Below the pieces are notes generated by a model that was given only the letters and a program-made list of their open reading frames with translations, made no database searches and was not told where the DNA came from. Positions 56,195 through 63,768 of a stretch of DNA of 64,000 nucleotides are shown here, in pieces. A program made the translations under genes and the position numbers. The stretch comes from Nocardioides massiliensis (GTDB lineage: Bacteria; Actinomycetota; Actinomycetes; Propionibacteriales; Nocardioidaceae), in NCBI RefSeq assembly GCF_030811215.1, contig NZ_JAUSQM010000001.1:2852001-2916000 (forward strand), in the 5' to 3' direction. The number at the start of each line of letters is the position of its first letter. Position 1 is the stretch's first letter.

Positions 56195-56554
56195 ATGCTG
56201 ACCACTGCTAGCCGTCTTGACGTGATGAACAGGTTGGGTCGGGCGATGGCCGACCCCACGCGCTCCCGCCTACTCATGGCCCTTCTGGAGGGCCCCGCCT
56301 ACCCCGGCGACCTCGCCCGCGACCTAGACCTGACCCGGTCCAACGTGTCGAACCACCTCGCGTGCCTGCGCGACTGCGGCATCGTCGTAGCCGAACCCGA
56401 AGGCCGACACACGCGCTACGCCGTCGCTGACCCGCACCTCACCCGGGCTCTCACTGCGCTCATCGACGTCACCCTCGCCGTCGACGAGAGCGCACCCTGC
56501 ATCGACCAGCAATGTGTCCTGCCCGGGTGTGGCACCCAAGGGGCCGGCGCCTGA
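56195..56554 (+). CDS. cmtR: ArsR/SmtB-family metal sensor, CmtR-like (Cd/Pb)
   Basis: A 119-residue winged-helix repressor close to mycobacterial CmtR: RLGRAMADPTRSRLLMALLEGPAYPGDLARDLDLTRSNVSNHLACLRDCGIVVAEPEGRHTRYAVADPHL. The metal ligands of CmtR are kept: two cysteines spaced CLRDC, and a cysteine in SAPC near residue 107. Cd(II) or Pb(II) would release it. ATG 56195 is leaderless after TACTAT; the longer start at 56156 is unlikely. Its stop overlaps the cadD start (TGATG). Confidence 0.88.
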   Translation: MLTTASRLDVMNRLGRAMADPTRSRLLMALLEGPAYPGDLARDLDLTRSNVSNHLACLRDCGIVVAEPEGRHTRYAVADPHLTRALTALIDVTLAVDESAPCIDQQCVLPGCGTQGAGA

Positions 56555-57150
56555 TGCTGACCTCCGCAGCGCAGGCCATCGGCCTGTTCATCGCCACCAA
56601 CATCGACGACATCATCGTGCTGTCGCTGTTCTTCGCCCGAGGAGCTGGACGGCCCGGAACCACGTCGCGCATCCTGGCTGGGCAGTACCTGGGGTTCGCC
56701 GGCATCCTCGCCGCGGCAGTGCTCGTGTCGCTCGGCGCCGGAGCCTTCCTGCCCGAGGCCGCGATCCCCTACTTCGGCCTCATCCCGCTCGTCCTCGGCC
56801 TCTGGGCTGCATGGCAGGCATGGCGCGATGATGATGATGATGACGACGACGCCAAAGTCGCCGGCAAGGCCGTCGCAGTGTGGACCGTCGCCGCCGTCAC
56901 CTTCGCCAACGGCGGCGACAACATCGGCGTCTACGTCCCCGTCTTCTTGAACGTGGGCCCCGCCGCGACAGCCGCCTACTGCGTCGTCTTCCTCGTCCTC
57001 GTCGCCGCCTTGGTGGTCGCAGCCAGGTTCGTCGCCACCCGACCAGGAATCGACGAAGTCCTCGAACGCTGGGAGCACATCCTGTTCCCGGTCGTCCTCA
57101 TCGGCCTGGGCCTGGTCATCCTCTACAGCGGCGGAGCCTTCGGGCTCTGA
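56554..57150 (+). CDS. cadD: CadD-family cadmium resistance transporter
   Basis: A 198-residue membrane protein with about five helices. The first helix carries the family motif LFIATNIDDIIVLSLFF, and FANGGDNIGVYVPVF is the second conserved acidic motif. A run of eight aspartates (WRDDDDDDDD) in the central cytoplasmic loop may bind cations. CadD proteins export or sequester cadmium. Start ATG overlaps the cmtR stop by one base, so sensor and transporter form one operon. Confidence 0.88.
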   Translation: MLTSAAQAIGLFIATNIDDIIVLSLFFARGAGRPGTTSRILAGQYLGFAGILAAAVLVSLGAGAFLPEAAIPYFGLIPLVLGLWAAWQAWRDDDDDDDDAKVAGKAVAVWTVAAVTFANGGDNIGVYVPVFLNVGPAATAAYCVVFLVLVAALVVAARFVATRPGIDEVLERWEHILFPVVLIGLGLVILYSGGAFGL

Positions 57151-57348
57151 TGCTTCGCCTGGCCAGCGGTCGAGCACGTGCAGGTAGCGCGGGCCTAGTC
57201 GCCGTCACCCTCGACAGGAGAACGCTCCTCCGCGCGCCGGTCACGCTCGAGTAGCGCTCGCCGACACGCCGCCCGACCGCTACCTGCCCCCGAGCTCCGC
57301 CCATCGCGTGCAGGCTGGAGCCATCGGCTCGGAGGCGCAGACGCGAAA
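57151..57348. other. Intergenic stretch after cadD
   Basis: From the cadD stop to the 32-bp palindrome. The ATG at 57150 overlapping the cadD stop opens a 34-codon frame, but it has no visible domain or ribosome site. I see no other gene or promoter here. Confidence 0.5.
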
Positions 57349-57380
57349 GCGCCCCCCGGTCCGATCGGACCGGGGGGCGC
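57349..57380. terminator. 32-bp perfect palindrome after cadD
   Basis: Each half begins GCGCCCCCCGGTCCGA; the second half is its exact complement. As RNA it folds into a 14- to 16-bp stem and would stop transcription from both sides. It lies 15 bp inside the right-hand inverted copy, mirroring the hairpin near the left end. Confidence 0.8.
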
Positions 57381-57394
57381 TTCGATGCGCCACA

Positions 57395-57454
57395 GGCGCG
57401 CCGTGAACCCACACTAAAAGCCGAACAGGCCCGTGGTGGTGCGGGGCCGTTCGT
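57395..57454 (-). repeat. Right inverted copy
   Basis: GGCGCGCC at 57395-57402 and 23 bases at 57409-57431 are the inverse of the left end (52342-52349 and 52314-52336). The outer GGGGCCGTTCG also has its inverse (CGAGCGGCCCC) at the left with one difference. It lies in the upstream region of the HNH gene, about 60 bp before the SOS box. Confidence 0.8.
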
Positions 57455-57488
57455 CTTGTCCCCAGGTGCGGTGCAGTCCTTGCCTGGA

Positions 57489-57508
57489 TCGAACAAGTGT
57501 TCTAGAAT
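57489..57508 (+). promoter_or_regulatory. LexA (SOS) box overlapping a leaderless promoter
   Basis: TCGAACAAGTGTTCTA (57489-57504) matches the actinobacterial SOS box TCGAACN4GTTCGA at 11 of 12 fixed positions; the core GAACAAGTGTTC fits GAACN4GTTC exactly. The -10 TAGAAT (57503-57508) overlaps its end and is 6 nt from the ATG at 57515, so LexA would block transcription start. Confidence 0.82.
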
Positions 57509-57514
57509 GGTGAG

Positions 57515-58915
57515 ATGGATCACGGTGACGGCGTCTTCGAGGAGGACCTCCGCGAGGACTTCTGGGAGCTCTGGGACGACGGCCCGCCCCCACCCGATGC
57601 TGCGCCGTCCAAAGCCGACGACTCCATCGTGCTCGACCCCTCCGACATCGACTCCTGGGACGCCGACGAGCTGTTGGAGCTGATGGAACGCCAACGCGCC
57701 TACGCAGCGAAGTTCGCCACCGACAAACTCCTCGCCGCATCCCGGATCGCCCAGCGCTACCCAACGATGCATGACGTCGCTGTCGTGGAGGGGACCGACC
57801 CCGAGCGTCCCCGGATGGTCGCGCTGGCCGGCCCCGGAGCACCACTGGTCCACGAGCACGCGCCGTTGGAGTTCGCGGTCGCGTTGGGCGCCGGCCCTGA
57901 CACCGGCCGGATGATCATGGGCCAAGCCGTCGAGCTGGCCCACCGGCTGCCGCGCCTGTGGGAGCGCGTCGTGGCCGAGCAGATCCCCGCGTTCCAGGCC
58001 CGGCAGATCGCCAACGAGACCATGAGCCTGTCGCTCGAGGTCGCCACCAAGGTCGACGAGCTGATCGCGAAGTCGACACGGCGCCTGACCAAGGCCGCCA
58101 CCGAGGAGATCGTCACCGACGCCCTGCTGCTGTGCGATCCCGACGAAGCAGCCCGCCGCGAAGCAGCCGCTCAGGAGAAGCGCGGCGTCTGGCTCAACAA
58201 GGACAACATCACCGGTTCTGCGACCCTCAAAGACGTGTTCGCCCGCCTCGACGCACCCGACGCCGAAGCACTCGACGCCACGCTGGAGAGGGTCGCGCAG
58301 ATCCTGCGGCGCCTCACCCCCGAGGATGCCGAACCGGTGCCGCATCAGGCGCTGCGCGCGACCGCGCTCGGGATCCTCGCCGACCCCCACGCTGCCGCCG
58401 AGCTGCTCGACACCGAGCAGCTGCGCGCCACCAAGCCCGCCACGGTCTACGTGCACCTCGAGGCCGACGACCTGGCCGCCTTCCTCGCCACCACGGGGGA
58501 AGGCACCGGCGAACACACCGGCGCCGATCATGGCGCGCGGATGGAACGCTACGGCCCCGCCACCCTGCACCTGGTGCAGCAATGGCTGCAGCGACGCGAC
58601 GTGAAGCTCACCCCGGTGATCAACATGAGCAACGACGCCAGCGTCGACCAACACGACCCACCGACCTGGATGGCCGAGCAGGTCGCGCTGCGTGACGGCA
58701 CCTGCATCGTCCCCGGCTGCACCCGATCAGCCCGGGCGGCAGACAAGGACCATCGAGACCCCTACGTCCCACCCGACGAGGGTGGGCCACCGGGTCAGAC
58801 CCGACCATCGGCACTCGACTCACTGTGCCGCAGCCACCACCGGATGAAGACCTTCGCCGCGCCCCGCTTCCGCGCGCTGCTGACGCGAGCGCACCGCTAC
58901 GCACTCGCCGCCTGA
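57515..58915 (+). CDS. DUF222/HNH endonuclease-signature protein (REP13E12-like)
   Basis: A 466-residue protein. The helical DUF222 part covers most of it, and the C-terminus has an HNH-type zinc nuclease motif: GTCIVPGCTRSARAADKDHRDPY followed by LDSLCRSHHRMKTF (Cys pairs and catalytic histidine). Similar genes occur in many copies in actinobacteria and in mycobacterial REP13E12 repeats, some of which are in the LexA regulon. ATG 57515 follows a -10 by 6 nt within a LexA box. It may be a selfish or stress-induced nuclease; targets unknown. Confidence 0.85.
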   Translation: MDHGDGVFEEDLREDFWELWDDGPPPPDAAPSKADDSIVLDPSDIDSWDADELLELMERQRAYAAKFATDKLLAASRIAQRYPTMHDVAVVEGTDPERPRMVALAGPGAPLVHEHAPLEFAVALGAGPDTGRMIMGQAVELAHRLPRLWERVVAEQIPAFQARQIANETMSLSLEVATKVDELIAKSTRRLTKAATEEIVTDALLLCDPDEAARREAAAQEKRGVWLNKDNITGSATLKDVFARLDAPDAEALDATLERVAQILRRLTPEDAEPVPHQALRATALGILADPHAAAELLDTEQLRATKPATVYVHLEADDLAAFLATTGEGTGEHTGADHGARMERYGPATLHLVQQWLQRRDVKLTPVINMSNDASVDQHDPPTWMAEQVALRDGTCIVPGCTRSARAADKDHRDPYVPPDEGGPPGQTRPSALDSLCRSHHRMKTFAAPRFRALLTRAHRYALAA

Positions 58916-58944
58916 GCGAGACGAGTGCGCGAGTGCGCGCCCCG

Positions 58945-59532
58945 TCAGTCCGCGCCGAGCGCACGCAGCACGAACGACTCGACCGTGCGCAGGGCCTCCT
59001 CGGCGCCGGGGCCGGTGGGGAGGCGACGGCCCTGCAGAGCGGCGTGCACGAGCGGGACCACGATCTCGGGGTCCTGGGGCGGGATCTCGCCGGCTGCTGA
59101 GGCCTCCCGCAGCGTACGACGCAGCACGTCCTCGACGACCCGGATGTGCTCGTGGATCTGCCGGCCCGCCTCCGGCGAGAGCACGGCGTACACCTCCGGC
59201 CCGAGGCCGAAGTGGAACGACTCGGCGAGGTGCAGGTACTCCCGCACGTAGATCCGCAGTCGCTCGATCGGGCTGGCAGCCTGCGACATCGCCCGCTCGA
59301 GGTCGGCGACGTAGCGCGACGTCTCGTCCATGGCGTACTCGAGGAGGATGTCCTCCTTGTCGCGGAAGTGGTTGTAGAGCGACGTGCGCCCCACCCCCGC
59401 CTCGCGCGCGATGTCGGACATCGAGACCCCGGCGTACCCGTGCTCCGACACCAGTCGGACGAAGGCCGCGAACACGCGGCGTGTGGTCTCGGCGCGGTGC
59501 TCCTCGAGGCTGTCGCCCAGGATCTTGGGCAT
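58945..59532 (-). CDS. TetR-family transcriptional regulator
   Basis: A 195-residue repressor. The N-terminal helix-turn-helix is clear (HGYAGVSMSDIAREAGVGRTSLYNHFRDKEDIL), and the C-terminal ligand-binding half is helical (SPIERLRIYVREYLHLAESFHFGLG). Ligand unknown. Its ATG overlaps the stop of the ABC ATPase gene (ATGA), so it may control that operon or a partner permease elsewhere. Confidence 0.9.
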   Translation of the reverse strand: MPKILGDSLEEHRAETTRRVFAAFVRLVSEHGYAGVSMSDIAREAGVGRTSLYNHFRDKEDILLEYAMDETSRYVADLERAMSQAASPIERLRIYVREYLHLAESFHFGLGPEVYAVLSPEAGRQIHEHIRVVEDVLRRTLREASAAGEIPPQDPEIVVPLVHAALQGRRLPTGPGAEEALRTVESFVLRALGAD

Positions 59533-60332
59533 CAGGAGCTCGTTGCGCGGGTGCGCCGGCGGGCGGCCCAGCGGCCGTCGCTGTGGCTGACCTGCAGCTG
59601 CATCCCGAAGGTCTCGGAGAGCAGCGGCTCGGTGAGGGTCTCCTCCAGCGGGCCGGCGGCCACGACGGCACCCTTGCGCAGCAGCAGCGCGTGGGTGAAG
59701 CCCGGGGGGATCTCCTCGACGTGGTGGGAGACGAGGACCGTCGTGGGCGAAGCGGGGTCCGCCGCGAGCACGGCGAGGGTGGAGACGAGGTCCTCGCGCC
59801 CGCCCAGGTCGAGGCCGGCCGCCGGCTCGTCGAGCAGCAGCAGCTCGGGGTCGGTCATGAGCGCCCGGGCGATCTGCACCCGCTTGCGCTCGCCCTCGCT
59901 GAGGGTGCCGAAGGTCCGGTCGGCCAGGTGGGCGACACCCACCTCGGTCAGGAGCTGCGCAGCACGCTCGTGGTCGAGGTCGTCGTAATGCTCGCGCCAG
60001 CGCCCGACGACGCCGTACGACGCGGACACGACCACGTCGGCGACCCGCTCCCCCCGCGGGATCCGGTCGGCGATCGCCGCGCTGGTCAGGCCGATGCGGG
60101 GCCGCAGCTCGAACACGTCGACCGTGCCCATGACCTCACCCAGCACACCGACGACGCCGCTGGTGGGGTGGATCTGCGCCGAGCACAGCTGCAGCAGCGT
60201 CGTCTTGCCCGCGCCGTTGGGGCCGAGGACGACCCACCGCTCGTCCGCACCGACTCGCCACTCGACGCCGTCGAGCAGGGTCGCCGTACCTCGTCGAACG
60301 GTCACGTCGGCGAGCTCGAGCACGGCTTCCAT
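59532..60332 (-). CDS. ABC transporter ATP-binding protein
   Basis: A 266-residue ATPase. Walker A GPNGAGKT, signature TLSEGERKRVQIARAL, Walker B ELLLLDEPAAGLD and switch histidine VLVSHHVEE. Members of this stand-alone group in actinobacteria lack an adjacent permease, as here. Substrate and role unknown. GAGGAGACC upstream of ATG 60330-60332. Followed by the TetR gene with a 4-nt overlap. Confidence 0.9.
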   Translation of the reverse strand: MEAVLELADVTVRRGTATLLDGVEWRVGADERWVVLGPNGAGKTTLLQLCSAQIHPTSGVVGVLGEVMGTVDVFELRPRIGLTSAAIADRIPRGERVADVVVSASYGVVGRWREHYDDLDHERAAQLLTEVGVAHLADRTFGTLSEGERKRVQIARALMTDPELLLLDEPAAGLDLGGREDLVSTLAVLAADPASPTTVLVSHHVEEIPPGFTHALLLRKGAVVAAGPLEETLTEPLLSETFGMQLQVSHSDGRWAARRRTRATSS

Positions 60333-60450
60333 GGTCTCCTCAGGGCGTTCAGGGATGGAGTGGAGGGCGGGGCACGGACACCGCCGCAGATGAACACCGC
60401 CAACTTACGCCACCGACGGGCGCCTGCGGAGCCCCGATAGCCTGCACGGC

Positions 60451-61173
60451 GTGCCCGCCGACCTGCCGGACTCCGCGCTCCTCGCCCTGTGGCTCGATGC
60501 CTGGGTCCGTGGGGCCGCCGCCACCGACGACCTGCTCGACGCACTCGGTGAGGACGGCAGCGTCCACACGATCGTGACCGAGGACGGTACGGCGGAGCCT
60601 CTCGCGCTCGCCCTGGGCCGGTTGCGGCGCCAGACGACGGGCGCCGGCATCGCGCTAGCCACCCCCGGGGACCCGGCCGGCATCGCCGGCCCGCGGAAGT
60701 TCGCGGACGCGGTGATGGAGGTCGGCGAGGGGGTGGTGCTCCTCGGATCGGGTCTGGGGTTGGTGCCGGACTGGGCGGGTGACGAGGTGACCTGGACCCT
60801 CCACCCGATCACGCTCCCCCGGCCCGTCCCGATGCTGCCGGACGCCGCCCGTGCGCTGCGGGTCGCGCTGGTCGAGGCCGCGCAGGCGCTGGCCGCACTC
60901 GACGTCGCCCGGTGGCGCCCGGAGATCGCCGACGAGCTGGTCGACCTGCGCCGCCCGCGCGTCGACCTGGCGGTGCCCGGCATCGCGCCGGAGATCGGCC
61001 CCGTCATCGCCCAGGCACTGCTGAGTCGTGGGGTCATCGAGCTCGCGCTGGACGACGAGGGTGCAGCCGTGGACGTCGCGACCATGGAACAGCGGCGAAC
61101 GGTGCTCCGCAGCCTCGACCAGGCAGCGAGACATGCCCTGGTCGCTGCCTGCTCCGCAGACGCCCAGCGATAG
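60451..61173 (+). CDS. Conserved actinobacterial hypothetical protein
   Basis: A 240-residue soluble protein. Opening VPADLPDSALLALWLDAWVRGAAATDDLLDAL is helical, and repeated patterns DGTAEPLALALGRLRRQTTGAGIALATPGDPAGIAGPRKFADAVMEVGEGVVLLG suggest an alpha/beta fold. No known domain is recognised. The start is GTG 60451, 7 nt after TAGCCT (60438-60443). It precedes serB on the same strand with a 12-bp gap. Confidence 0.82.
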   Translation: MPADLPDSALLALWLDAWVRGAAATDDLLDALGEDGSVHTIVTEDGTAEPLALALGRLRRQTTGAGIALATPGDPAGIAGPRKFADAVMEVGEGVVLLGSGLGLVPDWAGDEVTWTLHPITLPRPVPMLPDAARALRVALVEAAQALAALDVARWRPEIADELVDLRRPRVDLAVPGIAPEIGPVIAQALLSRGVIELALDDEGAAVDVATMEQRRTVLRSLDQAARHALVAACSADAQR

Positions 61174-61185
61174 CCTCACCTCGCC

Positions 61186-62424
61186 ATGGTCTCGCCACTG
61201 CCGCTCCCCGACGACTCCGCGCCCAAGACGGTCCTCATCACCTTCACGGGCAAGGACCGACCGGGAGTCACCTCCGCGATCTTCTCCACCTTGGCGCCGT
61301 ACGGCGTCGAGGTGGTCGACATCGAGCAGATCGTGCTGCGGCGCCGACTGGTGCTCGGCGTGCTCGTCACCGCGCCGCGCGACCTCACCCCGCTGCGCGA
61401 CGCCGTCCACCAGGTCGCAGACGACCTGGGCATGCAGGTCGAGGTCGAGCGAGGCATCGGTGACAACCGCAGCCGCCGCGAGGGCCGCAGCCACGTCACC
61501 GTGCTCGGGATGCCGCTGCGCTCGCGCGCCTTCGCTGCCATTGTCGGCCGCATCGCCGACACCGGTGCCAACATCGACCGGATCGAGCGCATGGCGCGCT
61601 ACCCCGTGACCGCGATCGACCTGCACGTCTCCGGCACCGACCCCGTGGCCCTGCGCGCGATCCTCGCCCGCGAGGCGGCGCACCAGCAGGTCGATGTCGC
61701 CGTGCAGCCGGCGGAGATCTGGCGCCACGGGCGCCGGCTCATCGTGATGGACGTCGACTCGACGCTCGTGCAGGGCGAGGTGATCGAGATGCTCGCCGAG
61801 GAGGCCGGGTGTCTCCCGGAGGTCGCCCGGGTCACCGAGGCGGCGATGCGCGGCGAGCTCGACTTCGAGCAGTCGCTGCGCGAGCGCGTCTCCCTGCTCG
61901 CGGGCCTTCCCGCTACCGCGCTGGACGCGGTGTGGGAGCGGCTCCTGCTCTCCCCTGGCGCCCGCACCATGGTGCGCACGCTGAAGCGTCTCGGCTACCA
62001 GTTCGCCATCGTCTCCGGCGGCTTCACCCAGCTCACGGACCGGCTCGCCGAGGACCTCGGCATCGACTTCGCCGCGGCCAACGAGCTTGAGATCGTCGAC
62101 GGCCACCTCACCGGGCGCATCATCGGCGACGTCGTCGACCGGGCCGGCAAGGCGGAGGCGCTGCGCCGCTTCGCGCAGGAGGCCGGCATCCCGCAGGCCG
62201 CCACGATCGCCATCGGCGACGGCGCCAACGACCTCGACATGCTCTCCGCGGCCGGGCTCGGCATCGCCTTCAACGCCAAGCCGGTCGTGCAACAGGCGGC
62301 CGACACGACCGTGAACGTCCCCTACCTCGACACGATCATCTATCTCCTCGGCATCAGCCGCGAGGAGGTCGAGGCCGCCGACGCGGCCGCGGGCATCGTC
62401 ACCCCCGCCCCGCCCCTGGGCTGA
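61186..62424 (+). CDS. serB: Phosphoserine phosphatase SerB
   Basis: Last step of serine synthesis, a HAD phosphatase of 412 residues. Two ACT-like regulatory domains occupy about residues 1-180 (VLITFTGKDRPGVTSAIFSTLAPYGVEVVDIEQ; VTVLGMPLRSRAFAAIVGRIADTGANIDRIE). The catalytic domain has VMDVDSTLVQGEVIEML (nucleophile near 189), FAIVSGGFTQLTDRLAE and IAIGDGANDLDMLSAAG. Start ATG 61186 is 9 nt after TAGCCT (61171-61176). The ACT domains suggest serine or amino-acid feedback. Confidence 0.96.
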   Translation: MVSPLPLPDDSAPKTVLITFTGKDRPGVTSAIFSTLAPYGVEVVDIEQIVLRRRLVLGVLVTAPRDLTPLRDAVHQVADDLGMQVEVERGIGDNRSRREGRSHVTVLGMPLRSRAFAAIVGRIADTGANIDRIERMARYPVTAIDLHVSGTDPVALRAILAREAAHQQVDVAVQPAEIWRHGRRLIVMDVDSTLVQGEVIEMLAEEAGCLPEVARVTEAAMRGELDFEQSLRERVSLLAGLPATALDAVWERLLLSPGARTMVRTLKRLGYQFAIVSGGFTQLTDRLAEDLGIDFAAANELEIVDGHLTGRIIGDVVDRAGKAEALRRFAQEAGIPQAATIAIGDGANDLDMLSAAGLGIAFNAKPVVQQAADTTVNVPYLDTIIYLLGISREEVEAADAAAGIVTPAPPLG

Positions 62425-62433
62425 GCCCGTGCG

Positions 62434-62949
62434 TCAGTGCCGGATGGAGAGCGCAGACAGCGTCGCGCCGCCGGTGGCGAGGTCCGCCCAGTCCCGCGTG
62501 GTCGTGAGGACCGCGGCGCTCGCCGGCGGGAACCCACCGCTGACCTCCACGAGCAGGCCGGGGTCGCCGCCTCCGTCGTCGAGCTCGAGCGCGAGGGTCG
62601 CCACGGTCGGGTTGTGCCCGAGCACCAGGACCGTGCGCGCCTCGGCGTCCGCCACGTGCACCGCTTCGAGGACGGAGTCGGTGTCGCCGGCATAGATCGC
62701 GCCGTCGACGATCGGTTCGACGGTGAAGCCGCCGCCGGCCACGACACCGGCCCAGGTCTGCTGGGTGCGCACGGCGGTCGACACGATCGCCACGTCGGGG
62801 GCAAGACCCTCGGCCGCGAGCCACGCGCCGAGTGCGCGGGCCTGGGCATGGCCGCGCGCGGTGAGAGCGCGCTCGTGGTCGCTGGCGGCGTACGGCTCGG
62901 CCGTCGCGTGCCGGACGACGACGAGCGTGCGCTGCGCCGGTGCGGTCAT
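62434..62949 (-). CDS. SixA-like histidine phosphatase
   Basis: A 171-residue member of the histidine phosphatase superfamily. The RHG motif is in LVVVRHATAEPYAASDHERALT, with VSTAVRTQQTW and VLGHNPTVATLALEL supplying the second Arg and His. SixA-type enzymes remove phosphate from histidine-containing phosphotransfer proteins, but other substrates are possible. It runs toward serB on the opposite strand (10-bp gap). Confidence 0.88.
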   Translation of the reverse strand: MTAPAQRTLVVVRHATAEPYAASDHERALTARGHAQARALGAWLAAEGLAPDVAIVSTAVRTQQTWAGVVAGGGFTVEPIVDGAIYAGDTDSVLEAVHVADAEARTVLVLGHNPTVATLALELDDGGGDPGLLVEVSGGFPPASAAVLTTTRDWADLATGGATLSALSIRH

Positions 62950-62968
62950 GCCATCAGGATCCCACGTG

Positions 62969-63739
62969 TCAGGTGCCCATGGCGTGGAAGCCACCGTCGA
63001 CATGGACGATCTCACCGGTCGTCGCCGGGAAGAAGTCCGACAGCAGCGCGACGACGGCGCGGGCCGTCGGGTTGCGGTCGCCGTGGTCCCAGCCGAGCGG
63101 CGCCCGGTCGGCCCACGTGGACTCCAGCTCCTCGAACCCCGGGATCGCCTTGGCGGCGAGGGTCTTCAGGGGGCCGGCCGAGACGAGGTTGACCCGGACG
63201 CCGCGCGGGCCGAGGTCGCGCGCCAGGTAGCGCGAGCAGGACTCCAGGCCGGCCTTCGCCACGCCCATCCAGTCGTACGCCGGCCAGGCCACCGTGGCGT
63301 CGAAGGTCAGTCCGACCACGGACGCGTCCTCGCTCAACATCGGCAGGCAGGCCCGGGTGAGCGACATCAGGCTGTAGGCAGAGACCTGCACGGCCTGCGC
63401 GACGTCGGGCCACGGACCCTCGAGGAACTTGCCGCCCAGCAGCGTCTCAGGATTGCCGTAGGCGATCGAGTGCACCACCCCGTCGAGTCCGTCGAAGTGC
63501 TCCCCGAGCGCCGCGGGCAGCGCTTCGAGGTGAGCCTCGTCGCTCACGTCCAGCTCCAGCACCGGCACCGGCTCGGGCAGCCGGTTCACGATGCGCCGGG
63601 TGATGCCCAGCGCGCGGCCGAAGTTCGACACCACGACTTGTGCGCCCTGCTCCTGTGCGACCTTCGCGACCTCGAACCCGATGGAGGTGTCCATCGTGAC
63701 GCCGGCGACCAGGATGCGCTTGCCCTCGAGAATGCCCAT
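62969..63739 (-). CDS. fabI: Enoyl-[acyl-carrier-protein] reductase FabI (InhA-like)
   Basis: NADH-dependent last reduction step of each fatty acid elongation cycle; 256 residues. GILEGKRILVAGVTMDTSIGF is the cofactor loop, and the catalytic Tyr-Lys pair is in AYDWMGVAKAGLES (Tyr-X6-Lys). RVNLVSAGPLKTLAAKAIPGF is the substrate-loop region. Close to mycobacterial InhA in pattern. ATG 63737-63739 has GGGAG upstream. It follows the FabG gene, as mabA precedes inhA in mycobacteria. Confidence 0.95.
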   Translation of the reverse strand: MGILEGKRILVAGVTMDTSIGFEVAKVAQEQGAQVVVSNFGRALGITRRIVNRLPEPVPVLELDVSDEAHLEALPAALGEHFDGLDGVVHSIAYGNPETLLGGKFLEGPWPDVAQAVQVSAYSLMSLTRACLPMLSEDASVVGLTFDATVAWPAYDWMGVAKAGLESCSRYLARDLGPRGVRVNLVSAGPLKTLAAKAIPGFEELESTWADRAPLGWDHGDRNPTARAVVALLSDFFPATTGEIVHVDGGFHAMGT

Positions 63740-63768
63740 GTCTCCCTCTCCTCGACCGATGCGGTCCG

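Larger units (their letters stand above)
52292..57454. mobile_element. Putative 5.1-kb transposon with inverted ends, hairpins, exonuclease and cadmium cassette
   Basis: Bounded by an inverted repeat of about 58 bp (52292-52349 against 57395-57454), including 23 identical bases. A strong hairpin lies just inside each end. Inside are a DDE-transposase-like gene, a coupled DEDDh exonuclease gene, its frameshifted continuation and a CmtR-CadD pair. No target duplication is seen. Alternatively the repeats are only duplicated terminators, since each copy can form a stem-loop followed by a T-run. The transposase and cargo make a mobile unit likely. Confidence 0.55.

Noticed and set aside
57150-57254. 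34-residue ORF overlapping the cadD stop
   Set aside because: No ribosome site, no recognisable domain, and composition typical of chance GC-rich frames.
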